Assembly: GCA_016401345.1 (NCBI GenBank)
Contig: JAEACG010000007.1
Coordinates: forward strand, 79,659 to 143,658
Length of the DNA: 64,000 bases
Origin: Fictibacillus nanhaiensis
Lineage (GTDB): Bacteria; Bacillota; Bacilli; Bacillales; Fictibacillaceae
Direction of reading: 5' to 3'
Under the pieces are notes generated by a model, which had not been told where the DNA came from, made no database searches, and saw nothing but the letters and a program-made list of their open reading frames with translations. Of the stretch, positions 55,040-63,211 are shown piece after piece. Every line of letters begins with the position of its first letter. Within the stretch, counting starts at the first letter, position 1. A program made the translations under genes and the position numbers.

Positions 55040-55807
55040 TTACGCGTTGGATTGCTCTTTTATACTGTGATTAACATTTGCCAAATCAATCACAAACGTA
55101 TTGCCTTTCGAGTTTTCAATCGTGTTCATCAGGCGAAGTTTTGCTAATTCTGGATTGTTCTCCAGCATTTTAGCCGTGTTCGCTAGACTTCTTAACGTTG
55201 CTGCTTCTCCTCTTGCTTTCTCAAGTGAAGACTGCGCTTCTTTTTTCGCTTTAATCACTTCAAGGAATGCTTTTTTTAGTTCAGCAGATAACATAATATC
55301 TTTTATGTCTACTGAGAGAATGGATAATCCTGCAAACGTATTATCAACAAGAAGTTGTTGAAGCGAATTATTCACTTCATTCCGCTCGCTCAACAGATCA
55401 CCTAATTCTAATGAAGATACCACATCACGCAGTTTGAGCTGCACGTTCATATAAACGTGTTCTTCATAATCTTCATATTCAGTGATCAGAATTTGTGGAT
55501 CTGTAATTTGATATTTTACGGCAACACTAATCTTTACACTAAGTTGATCAGCCGTTAATAACTCTTGCCCGTTCAGCTGCATAATCGTCGGTCTCATATC
55601 AAAAACCATGATTTCCGTAGAAGACGGAGAATACTTATGCTTACCAGGACCTACAATCTCCTGAAATGCCCCATGATGAAACTTCACACCACGCTCATAC
55701 TCATACACTGTTACCGAAGCAAAAAATTTCTTAATGATCGATAGAATGGCAAACACAACAATAAACACAAACCCAATGACTACAAGATATTCTAAAAATG
55801 ATTCCAT
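55040..55807 (-). CDS. SPFH/band-7 (slipin-like) membrane protein
   Basis: 255 residues from ATG 55807 (AAGGGG). One N-terminal membrane helix (VVIGFVFIVVFAILSII), then band-7 domain: VYEYERGVKFHHGAFQEIVGPGKH, VAVKYQITDPQILI, and the coiled region KKEAQSSLEKARGEAATLRSLANTA. Slipins/stomatins form oligomers in membrane microdomains. A partner NfeD gene is not seen. Confidence 0.88.
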   Translation of the reverse strand: MESFLEYLVVIGFVFIVVFAILSIIKKFFASVTVYEYERGVKFHHGAFQEIVGPGKHKYSPSSTEIMVFDMRPTIMQLNGQELLTADQLSVKISVAVKYQITDPQILITEYEDYEEHVYMNVQLKLRDVVSSLELGDLLSERNEVNNSLQQLLVDNTFAGLSILSVDIKDIMLSAELKKAFLEVIKAKKEAQSSLEKARGEAATLRSLANTAKMLENNPELAKLRLMNTIENSKGNTFVIDLANVNHSIKEQSNA

Positions 55808-55843
55808 CCCAATTCCCCTTATTTTAAATACGTATGAAACCAC

Positions 55844-56142
55844 CCAGCAGACATGGAGAGAACAATGGAGGTCTTACCTGCAAAATTGTTCAATCCTAAG
55901 CCTGTGAATGGCTTCATTTAGGGCTTCGAACCCAAAACCGGTTCCACAGCGGTATACCAGTTGCCAAAGAATGAGAAAGCCGATCAGCAACACTGTTTAA
56001 AGATTTTAAACGGAGGCTTTGCATTTCTCTAAGAACTAAATTATATCAAGATATTTAGGAAAAAAGTACATCATTTAGAAAATATTGTTCTTTAAAATCA
56101 ACATATAAAAGATTAGAAATTTCGGTTAGAGGAGGAGAAGAA
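55844..56142. other. Intergenic region with possible coding remnant
   Basis: Plus-strand translation in one frame reads LPAKLFNPKPVNGFI, stop, GFEPKTGSTAVYQLPKNEKA then LKILNGGFAFL and stop. It has no clear family; a decayed gene is possible. Otherwise no feature. Confidence 0.35.
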
Positions 56143-56376
56143 ATGGACAACTGGGTGTTTGTGTTTATGGCAAATATTTTCGGAAGGATTATCGTATTTT
56201 ATGCTCTCATGTATCTGTTAAGTTTAGGAAGAGGATCAATGGATAGCGCCTTCTTCATAGGAATTTTTCTATTTGTTCAACTCAGTTTTATTACTACGAT
56301 TCTTTTTCAAGTACTGCACAGAGTTAATAAGCTGGAGAAGCAACAGATGGTTCAGAGTGAGCAACAAAAAAGCTGA
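56143..56376 (+). CDS. Small membrane protein
   Basis: 77 residues, two hydrophobic helices and a polar C-terminal tail (NKLEKQQMVQSEQQKS). AGGAGGAG 6 bases before ATG 56143 makes it a convincing gene. Confidence 0.65.
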   Translation: MDNWVFVFMANIFGRIIVFYALMYLLSLGRGSMDSAFFIGIFLFVQLSFITTILFQVLHRVNKLEKQQMVQSEQQKS

Positions 56377-56390
56377 TTATACATAAATAA

Positions 56391-56951
56391 TCAGCTTAAG
56401 TAATCTTCTCGAAGAATTCCATACACCGCACAGTCCTTATACTGATTCTTCGCATTGCGAATCATGTGGCGGATCACGCCTTCTTGTTTCATTCCAACTT
56501 TGGCCATAATCCTACCTGAAGCAGGATTATCAGTGTTATGTGCAGCAGAGATCTTATGGATGTTCATCTGTCGGAAGCTGAACTCTACTACAGCTTGCAG
56601 TGCTTCGGTCCCGTACCCATGGTTCCACCACTTGAACCCCAGCGAATAGCTTACCTCGCAGTTATCTGTCGAGCTATCAAAATCGTACAGATCAATTTCG
56701 CCAATCAGTTCACCTGATTCTTTCAATTCGATGCCCCAATAACAAAATTCCTGATCTTCATACTGACTGACGATCTTTTTCACACGCTCTTCTGTTTGAC
56801 CGACATTCGTGTGAGCTGCGTTCACTCGATTGTCTGCGACTCGTTCGTCTGAAAGCCAATGGTCAAAAATGCTTTGAGTATCGGATGGTTCCAAAGGACG
56901 AAGAAGTAGTCGGTCTGTTTCTAAAATGGGAGTTCCGGAAAACTTGATCAT
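56391..56951 (-). CDS. GNAT N-acetyltransferase, RimJ/RimL type (paralogue of 42376)
   Basis: 186 residues from ATG 56951. Same pattern: MIKFSGTPILETDRLLLRPL, EFCYWGIELKESGELIG, HISAAHNTDNPASGR-like block. The two proteins share about two thirds of their residues by eye, so they arose by duplication in this lineage. Confidence 0.88.
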   Translation of the reverse strand: MIKFSGTPILETDRLLLRPLEPSDTQSIFDHWLSDERVADNRVNAAHTNVGQTEERVKKIVSQYEDQEFCYWGIELKESGELIGEIDLYDFDSSTDNCEVSYSLGFKWWNHGYGTEALQAVVEFSFRQMNIHKISAAHNTDNPASGRIMAKVGMKQEGVIRHMIRNAKNQYKDCAVYGILREDYLS

Positions 56952-56985
56952 TACACACCTCATACACATACACAGCGATAGTCTG

Positions 56986-57451
56986 CTATTTTGTCACGTA
57001 CCAATATACGAACAACCCTATTGCGATTAATGCCCAGCCAATAGAGAACAAATATCTTCTCATGTTAGCAACTCCTTCATCATTCAGTTGAGATTCACTA
57101 ATGTACTCTTCAACCCACACACCAGCATTCAACTTCTGAAACCAATTCTGTATCCAATTTTCAGGCATGGACACCGTATTCAGATCGAGCGCTCTTAATT
57201 GTTTATCTGTATACGTATTGACTAAGTATAAATCCCACTGACACTCGATATCTTTGGCTATGAAGAAAGTAAGATCTCCTTTTTCGTCAAGATCTTCTTC
57301 TTCCCACGCCATCGTTAAGTTATCGCACCATTTAGCAAGTTCGTATTGAGAATACTCACTCTTCTTCTCTCAGAAATCATTTAATAGCTGTTTTAAAATT
57401 TTCATACGAATACTCAAGATTAATTATAGTCTCATTCCAGTTCCAGTTCAT
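56986..57451 (-). pseudogene. Gene translationally coupled to DUF4279, with internal stop and frame shift
   Basis: The full gene would start at ATG 57451, which overlaps the DUF4279 stop (GTATGAAC) and reads MNWNWNETIINLEYSYENF. After a one-base shift the same reading resumes as KQLLNDF, stop, EKKSEYSQYELAKWCDNLTM, and joins the 108-residue frame from 57312 (AWEEEDLDEKGDLTFFIAKD to a C-terminal membrane helix GWALIAIGLFVYWYV). At least two lesions separate start and end. A protein from 57312 alone is possible but lacks a binding site. Confidence 0.68.
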
Positions 57452-57846
57452 ACAAAGTCCACCTCGATCTCAGCTCCGATGTTTGAGGCGAATGTGAGGA
57501 TGTCTTTCTCTAAATACAAAGCTGGAGCTTGCCCATTTACCATTGCGATTACAATATAAATTTTACTTACTAAGCCAAACTCCGCTTGTAATTCATAAAT
57601 AATAGAGCATTTATCTCTCAACTGATTCATAACTTGCTGTAGCTGCTCATTCACATCGAGCGAGTATTGGTAGTCCGTCCCATAATCCCAGCTTGTTTCT
57701 TTCCTGCGTATCGAAGAATTGGCTGAAGTGAGATCTCCCTTTTTATTGCTATCTGTTGGTGTGACCTCGAGTCTTCTCGTCACTTCATTTATCGGAAAGT
57801 CTTCGCCAAAAAGGGAGAAGTACACTTTCACTTGTGTTTCGTTCAT
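57448..57846 (-). CDS. DUF4279-family protein
   Basis: 132 residues. VKVYFSLFGEDFPINEVTRRLEVTPT, KGDLTSANSSIRRKETSWDYGT and NGQAPALYLEKDILTFASNIGAEIEVD are DUF4279 features. Family role unclear; members occur near toxin and immunity genes. The stop overlaps the ATG of the decayed downstream gene. Confidence 0.8.
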   Translation of the reverse strand: MNETQVKVYFSLFGEDFPINEVTRRLEVTPTDSNKKGDLTSANSSIRRKETSWDYGTDYQYSLDVNEQLQQVMNQLRDKCSIIYELQAEFGLVSKIYIVIAMVNGQAPALYLEKDILTFASNIGAEIEVDFV

Positions 57847-57882
57847 AGCATCTCCTAGAAATCCATTACTTGTTTTTTCAAT

Positions 57883-58386
57883 TTAAAGAGGTGGATTTTC
57901 TACACCTAAATGAATCCAGTCTTCTTTCGGTGGCCCATATACCCCAAAAGGCTTAATTCCCGCTTGACGCATTAAGATTGTTACTTGTCCACGATGGTGA
58001 ACAATGTGCTTGATGAGTCCCATCAGAATCTGAGCGTTTGACTCTTCTCTACCAAATGCAGTTCGCACTTCTTTTAAAGTTTCGTCGGTCCACTGCTCTT
58101 CGATGACTCTTGTTGCAGCAGAACTTAACTCTTTAAAAGTGTCAGCAATCTCTTTAGCTGATGTTGGAACCTCTTCTGTATGTTTTACTTTATCTGTTTT
58201 CAATCCAAAATGAGCTAAGTACTCTGGAATGTTAGTCGTTAGATGCCACGCAATTCTTCCTAACGTACGTCCTTCCGAGTAGACTTTTTGTCCCAACGAT
58301 TCATCGGTTAACCCATCTAACACCTTTTGCGTTAGCGTTGCCTCGCGATTCCATTCTCGAATAAAGTCCGCAATGGTTATATACAT
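57883..58386 (-). CDS. DinB-family protein
   Basis: 167 residues. IAWHLTTNIPEYLAHFG and LMGLIKHIVHHRGQVTILMRQAG contain the three-His metal site typical of DinB. Third DinB protein in this window; part of the long operon from 61123. Confidence 0.85.
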   Translation of the reverse strand: MYITIADFIREWNREATLTQKVLDGLTDESLGQKVYSEGRTLGRIAWHLTTNIPEYLAHFGLKTDKVKHTEEVPTSAKEIADTFKELSSAATRVIEEQWTDETLKEVRTAFGREESNAQILMGLIKHIVHHRGQVTILMRQAGIKPFGVYGPPKEDWIHLGVENPPL

Positions 58387-58443
58387 ATGTAAGACCTCCT
58401 GTATCTGTATGATATAAACCTTTTTCTTGAGAGAAAGTAGAAC

Positions 58444-59712
58444 TTATCCTAATTCATCTAACAAAACGACTTCACCTGTCTCAGCGTTCACTCCATGATG
58501 ACAGTCCAATTTCCCACATAGAATATACTGCTTCTCTTCATCGTCATACACATAAAAAGGCTTAAGCTCAAACAAACCTTTTAACTTCTCGTACGCTTCT
58601 TCTTGTGTCACGGTCACATCGCCTGATTCTTCAAAGGAATGATACATCTCTAACATGAACTGGTTATCGATGTAGTTCACAACATTCATGGTGTTTGGAT
58701 CAAGGAGTATTGAAAGTTTTCTTGCAAACACACGTGTTTCATGTTGGTCTATTCTGAGTGTTGCAATCAAGTATTTTTTGTCACGATGCAGATTTGTCAG
58801 ACGCCATTTCCCTGAGTCCTCAGGATACTCCTGACGTAACAAACGTTCTACAGCCTGCACACAACTCTTCTCTTCTTCATCTGTGATAGGTCGGGTGGTT
58901 GGAGAAGGCGTGCAGGAAAAGGCTTCATCTGTCGTAATCTCTTCTTGCAAATCGATCTCTTTACGTTCAAAAGCACCTGAGATCGGCTCGTTCCACTGCA
59001 AAATGTGATTCACTTTTTTTGAAGTCCCACCATCTTGAAGCATTTCAAACGGTTTGGTCATCTGATCTTTGTTTCTTATGTAGATCTCTTCTACCGCATA
59101 CACGGTAAATAACTTCTTTTGTTCAAACGACGGAAATTCTATTCCTTTTACTTGTTCCTTAGCAATGTGTGCAGCTTGTTCTAATGAAAGATTATAGGTT
59201 TCACGTATAACTTGATCACCTGTCGGAAACTCTCCATGAACCGAAAAGAAGGTCAGCTCTCGATTATCATTCCACTTCACTTCAATGTAACCAGCCGGTG
59301 AGACAGGAATACCGTCGATAAAAGCTCTAAATTCTATTTCATTTTCTGTTTCGTTATGTAGTTGGAACTGCTTGTTATATGTTAATCCGGTTTCTTGTTC
59401 GATACACTTAATGACTTCCTCAGTTCCATCATTATACGTGATGCCATCTTGGGCATAAGTCTCACCCATAACAAAGATTGCATTCTTCAATTTCCCGGTG
59501 TTCAAGTTGTATTCAATGCTCGCAGTACCATTTGGGTTCGAACCATCTTCATCGGACTCCGTTCCATTCGGAAACCATTCCAAACAAAGTGTGTAACTCG
59601 TTTCGTTGAAGTGGTTCACATCCCGCCATAGACTATGGTGATGTAAATAATAGTTTCCTAGTCCGAACGTCGTTTTGGCTAGATCTACGAATGCTTGTAT
59701 TCTGCTATCCAC
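58444..59712 (-). CDS. YcdB/YcdC-type repeat protein (DUF4901-like)
   Basis: 422 residues with no signal sequence, built of two to three copies of the YcdB-type fold (e.g. SLEQAAHIAKEQVKGIEFPS and TQEEAYEKLKGLFELKPFYVY, VNAETGEVVLLDE). Function unknown. Its ATG shares one base with the stop of the upstream gene (TGATG). Confidence 0.72.
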   Translation of the reverse strand: MDSRIQAFVDLAKTTFGLGNYYLHHHSLWRDVNHFNETSYTLCLEWFPNGTESDEDGSNPNGTASIEYNLNTGKLKNAIFVMGETYAQDGITYNDGTEEVIKCIEQETGLTYNKQFQLHNETENEIEFRAFIDGIPVSPAGYIEVKWNDNRELTFFSVHGEFPTGDQVIRETYNLSLEQAAHIAKEQVKGIEFPSFEQKKLFTVYAVEEIYIRNKDQMTKPFEMLQDGGTSKKVNHILQWNEPISGAFERKEIDLQEEITTDEAFSCTPSPTTRPITDEEEKSCVQAVERLLRQEYPEDSGKWRLTNLHRDKKYLIATLRIDQHETRVFARKLSILLDPNTMNVVNYIDNQFMLEMYHSFEESGDVTVTQEEAYEKLKGLFELKPFYVYDDEEKQYILCGKLDCHHGVNAETGEVVLLDELG

Positions 59713-59936
59713 TACTCTTGCTCCTTTTCAGATTTTTCACCGAGTTCCACCATAAGGATGAATAGAATCCAGAATCCGAGAACGACCACAACTCCGTAAC
59801 CTACATAAAACAATATGGCATTTATAAAATAAAACAGATCGCCAAATGCACCATAACGTCCAGCATCCACTATTCCTAATGCTAGAAACACAATACCTAC
59901 TAGAAACCCAAAAAGCAGGTGCTGCAGTCTGTTCAT
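59712..59936 (-). CDS. Small membrane protein
   Basis: 74 residues, two hydrophobic helices, acidic tail ELGEKSEKEQE. AGGAGG before ATG 59936. In the operon directly upstream of the YcdB-type gene. Confidence 0.65.
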   Translation of the reverse strand: MNRLQHLLFGFLVGIVFLALGIVDAGRYGAFGDLFYFINAILFYVGYGVVVVLGFWILFILMVELGEKSEKEQE

Positions 59937-59957
59937 CGGAATCCCTCCTCATTCACC

Positions 59958-60266
59958 TTACTTCTTTTCTAAATAGATATACTCATCCACCGTGTTCATT
60001 GCAGAAGAGGCTTTCAAGATCTTCATGCCCTTCAATCGGCTGCCACACTGAAAATGAACCGTGTCATCGGCACCGATCTGAATCTTGTGCGTTGCGCTCT
60101 CAACCCAATCGATCTGCATCTTCACTATATACTCGCCAGGTGCTACGTCCAGTTGTTTCGTTTCTCCGTCCTTGATCTGTTCTGTCTTGCTCTCGTTCAG
60201 GTAAATATCGAACTTTCTCATCTTGTTCATGAACTGACTGTCTCTCTTAAACACTAATTTCGCCAT
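59958..60266 (-). CDS. PEGA-like small protein
   Basis: 102 residues; one beta-sandwich-like domain (FDIYLNESKTEQIKDGETKQLDVAPGEYIVKMQ) resembling PEGA/DUF domains. Cytosolic. Function unknown. In the same operon (gaps 21 and 26 bases). Confidence 0.6.
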   Translation of the reverse strand: MAKLVFKRDSQFMNKMRKFDIYLNESKTEQIKDGETKQLDVAPGEYIVKMQIDWVESATHKIQIGADDTVHFQCGSRLKGMKILKASSAMNTVDEYIYLEKK

Positions 60267-60292
60267 TTTCGTCCCATCCTTTTCTATGAATC

Positions 60293-61123
60293 TTACAAGT
60301 TATTACATTCTTTTATTATATACTTCATATAGCTGAGTGCATCATTTCTTCTCTTCCTCATCGAGCCATAATGAGAGAACTTATTTTCGTTTCGGATGCG
60401 CAGTGCTTCACGGATAATTTGATGATACGCTTCAGGAACCGTTTGTAATGCATATTCACCAGCTCCCTCTTTTGACGTGATGTCTTCTTCTCTTATTGAA
60501 TAATAAAGACGCGTAACCCCAAGTACTCCCCACTCGATCATGTTTGCACTCATGTATAATCTTATATATTGAAGAGACGGAAAACGCTCACAATTTCTCA
60601 CCCAGTTCAGCCAATAACCGTTAATGTTCTCGACCAAGTTTGATTTCAATTCTGTCCAATCTACAGATAGATTGTATGTTTCAATCGGCAGTCCTTTAAC
60701 GACGATGCCATATGTCTGAAGTTGGTACGCATCGATCCAATGACGGTGAAAAGGTCGATACGTTTGAAGCTTTCCTTCATTAAAATACGGACATGAAGAA
60801 TTACCATTGTTTTCACTCTCTAGATCTTCTCGCGTCAGATACATGCCATCTAAGCTTGGCTTCGGATACGCTTTTCTCATCTCATGGTGAATGTCTTTTA
60901 ATTTCTCAACATCTGATTGTGTTAGCTTTTCTTTGGTTACCGCGTAAAAGTCGATATCACTTAGTCCTTCTTGGTAAGCTCCAATGGAGACTGAACCGAA
61001 TAGGTAAAGTGACTCCAACTTATTTGGCAGCTTCTTCTCTATTTTTTCAAAGTAAGAATTCAATACTTCCTTTACTTCTTCAGGTATACGTTTTGGTTCA
61101 TTTCTTGTTTGCGTTTGGGTCAT
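60293..61123 (-). CDS. Nucleotidyltransferase with AadA-type C-terminal domain
   Basis: 276 residues. LYLFGSVSIGAYQEGLSDIDFYAVT gives the G-S-x(9-10)-D-x-D motif and the helical C-terminal half (YIRLYMSANMIEWGVLGVTRLYYSI, YALQTVPEAYHQIIREALRIR) resembles DUF4111 of spectinomycin/streptomycin adenylyltransferases. Drug specificity cannot be told. First gene of the operon running to 56986. Confidence 0.82.
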   Translation of the reverse strand: MTQTQTRNEPKRIPEEVKEVLNSYFEKIEKKLPNKLESLYLFGSVSIGAYQEGLSDIDFYAVTKEKLTQSDVEKLKDIHHEMRKAYPKPSLDGMYLTREDLESENNGNSSCPYFNEGKLQTYRPFHRHWIDAYQLQTYGIVVKGLPIETYNLSVDWTELKSNLVENINGYWLNWVRNCERFPSLQYIRLYMSANMIEWGVLGVTRLYYSIREEDITSKEGAGEYALQTVPEAYHQIIREALRIRNENKFSHYGSMRKRRNDALSYMKYIIKECNNL

Positions 61124-61357
61124 ACCGTTAGCCTCTTTTCATGAACAAATTGTATTCCTTTATTTTAGCATATTTATCCAGATATCTATGGTTAATCTTT
61201 GCCCTGTTACTGTATTTACTTTGACTATGAATTCGATGGTAGCGATATCGGTGTGTGCCACTATACTCTTTATTAAGGGATTTATAAAGTTAATGCTTAA
61301 TCATGTCATTCGATATTCTAAATGTTCATTTCCCTAATTAGGTCAATCGTAATATAA

Positions 61358-61389
61358 AAAAACCGCTCTCCCAAGGAAAAGCGGTTTTG
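61358..61389 (-). terminator. Terminator of the cupredoxin gene
   Basis: AAACCGCT / AGCGGTTTT stem with A8 on the plus strand. 61131-61357 shows no gene. Confidence 0.75.
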
Positions 61390-61412
61390 AATGAGTTAAC
61401 GCATGTCTCTTT

Positions 61413-61907
61413 TTATTCAATCTCAATAGCAACATTGTGCTGAGCGGAATCTTGATTTCTCCATGTGATCAAAGTACCGGGCGCAACCGTAATTTCTTTT
61501 TCACTAAATTCGTAATCTTTGATGTTAAGTGCTACTGAACCAGTTTGTTTAGCGTCTGTCTGAACGATCACTTTCATCTTCATAACAGGATGAGGGTCAC
61601 AATGGATAAGATAAACACCTTCGTTCGGAAAAGAAAACAAAGTCTCCTCCCCCTTTTTTAATAAAGGAGAAGCCATAGCTTCCGTCACTTCCCTCGCTTG
61701 TTGATCACTCCCTGAAGAAGGTTCCTCCATCATATCCTCTGAACCGTGTTCATCACTATGCTTACTCTGTTGTTTAGTAACTTCTTTTGCTCCCTTATTC
61801 GGCTCTTCTGATTTTTCAGTATCCATAGAAGAGCAACCCGTCAAAAGAACACCCGCAAATAATAAAGTACATCCCATTTTCAACGTCATCCTCTTTACCC
61901 AATTCAT
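61413..61907 (-). CDS. Cupredoxin-domain lipoprotein with swapped halves
   Basis: 164 residues from ATG 61907 (GAGAGG 9 bases upstream). Lipobox LLTGC (Cys25), then a Glu/Ser-rich linker. The C-terminal cupredoxin half comes first: ASPLLKKGEETLFSFPNEGV then C103-DP-H106-PV-M109. The N-terminal half comes second: IKDYEFSEKEITVAPGTLI then TWRNQDSAQ-H157. All four type 1 copper ligands (His, Cys, His, Met) exist, but in the order C-H-M then H, a circular permutation. Extracellular copper electron carrier inferred. Confidence 0.8.
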   Translation of the reverse strand: MNWVKRMTLKMGCTLLFAGVLLTGCSSMDTEKSEEPNKGAKEVTKQQSKHSDEHGSEDMMEEPSSGSDQQAREVTEAMASPLLKKGEETLFSFPNEGVYLIHCDPHPVMKMKVIVQTDAKQTGSVALNIKDYEFSEKEITVAPGTLITWRNQDSAQHNVAIEIE

Positions 61908-62082
61908 TAAAATCATCCTCTCAAAGACAAATCCGTGGATTTATCTTCCTTTATAAAGTAAACGGAAGAACCGGATATATGGATCATCAAAATAACGATT
62001 CTATTCACTTCTTAAGAAATTTAGAATGATCTCAAATATACTGTTTTGTTAGAAATAAAACAGTTTGTATGTTAATCATGAA

Positions 62083-62135
62083 TTGACATACAACCAAAAG
62101 GTGTTATATTCTAAACATACAACCAAATGGTTACA
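62083..62135 (+). promoter_or_regulatory. Promoter and repeated operator of the SRPBCC-ArsR operon
   Basis: -35 TTGACA (62083-62088), 16-base spacer, -10 TATATT (62105-62110). The word ACATACAACCAAA with GGT following occurs at 62086 and 62115, 29 bases apart, one over the promoter and one just behind the start site. It fits an ArsR autorepression site. Confidence 0.7.
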
Positions 62136-62154
62136 TATTCAGACTAGGAGATGA

Positions 62155-62580
62155 ATGCTTGTGTCAACACTACCAGATATTAAACAAACCGCAACCTTTA
62201 ATGCACCGATTCAAAAAGTTTGGGATTCTGTATCGACATCAGAAGGCATGTCAGCGTGGTTCATGCCGAATGACTTTAAAGCAGAAGAAGGTCATGAGTT
62301 TCACATCCAGTCCCCTTTTGGTCCTTCATTTTGTAAAGTACTCGTGATCGATGAACCGCACAAGCTATCCTTTTCATGGGACACGGACGGCTGGATCGTG
62401 ACGTTTCTGTTAGAGGAAAAAGGAGATCAGACAGAGTTTACCCTGATTCATAGTGGCTGGAAAGAAGAAGACGCAATCGTTGGAAAAGCGAATCAAAAAG
62501 CGCAAGATGTACGTGACCGCATGAACGGTGGATGGGTTGGTATTGTGAATGAACGATTGAAAAAGGTCGTTGAGGGTTAA
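62155..62580 (+). CDS. SRPBCC/AHSA1-family protein
   Basis: 141 residues from ATG 62155 (GTG at 62161 is also possible; AGGAG at 62146-62150). [32 protein letters not shown] is the AHSA1 signature. Operon partner of the ArsR gene behind it, in the opposite order to 53385/53739. Confidence 0.85.
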   Translation: MLVSTLPDIKQTATFNAPIQKVWDSVSTSEGMSAWFMPNDFKAEEGHEFHIQSPFGPSFCKVLVIDEPHKLSFSWDTDGWIVTFLLEEKGDQTEFTLIHSGWKEEDAIVGKANQKAQDVRDRMNGGWVGIVNERLKKVVEG

Positions 62581-62907
62581 GTGGCAGCACCAACAGAAAA
62601 ACATGATGTGTTTAAAGCGATTGCGGATCCAACGAGACGTGAAGTATTGAGGCTCCTCGCAGAAAATGAACGGCCAATCTCAGAGATTGCCGATCACTTT
62701 GATATGAGCCGAACCGCTGTAACGAAGCATCTACAGATTTTAACAGAGGCTGAACTCATTTCCGGGCGAAAAGAAGGTCGGGAGAAAATTTATCAGCTGC
62801 ATCCAGAGCCTTTAACGGAAGTGAAGCAATGGCTATCTTATTATGAGAAGTTTTGGGGTAATAAGTTGGCTATGTTGAAGCATCTTGTTGAGGATGAAAA
62901 TTATTAA
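62581..62907 (+). CDS. ArsR-family regulator
   Basis: 108 residues from GTG 62581, placed directly after the TAA of the SRPBCC gene, with GAGGG upstream. FKAIADPTRREVLRLLAENERPISEIADHFDMSRTAVTKHLQIL is the winged HTH. No metal motif. Confidence 0.88.
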   Translation: MAAPTEKHDVFKAIADPTRREVLRLLAENERPISEIADHFDMSRTAVTKHLQILTEAELISGRKEGREKIYQLHPEPLTEVKQWLSYYEKFWGNKLAMLKHLVEDENY

Positions 62908-62915
62908 CCCTTAAC

Positions 62916-62951
62916 AAAGCTTAAGGAGACACTTGCTCATTAAGCTTTTTT
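62916..62951 (+). terminator. Terminator
   Basis: AAAGCTTAA / TTAAGCTTT stem, then T6. Confidence 0.75.
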
Positions 62952-63070
62952 ATCTTGGCAATGTAGAACTCAATCCTCTCCGGCAAACCGACCAAATGGC
63001 TGTAGGTTTCTTGAATTTCCACTTTACCAAGCTAATAGTTATCAAAGCACTAATGTAATTACTGTTAAAA

Positions 63071-63098
63071 AAGGCTTAAGGACTCATCCTTAAGCCTT
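63071..63098. terminator. Palindromic hairpin in the intergenic region
   Basis: AAGGCTTAAGGA / TCCTTAAGCCTT, perfect 12-bp stem with a CTCA loop. It may end transcripts from either side. 62952-63211 holds no gene. Confidence 0.65.
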
Positions 63099-63211
63099 AA
63101 TCAATCAGTTATCATTGAATCTTCAGATATGATGAACTGCATGATTTTCATATAATATTGTTGGCGAATTAAAATTGTGAATTATAAATTTTATCCATTC
63201 AAAGTCAGTTT

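Noticed and set aside
55908..55926. tRNA T-arm-like GGGCTTCGAACCC
   Set aside because: The stem is too short and no acceptor, D or anticodon arm can be drawn around it.
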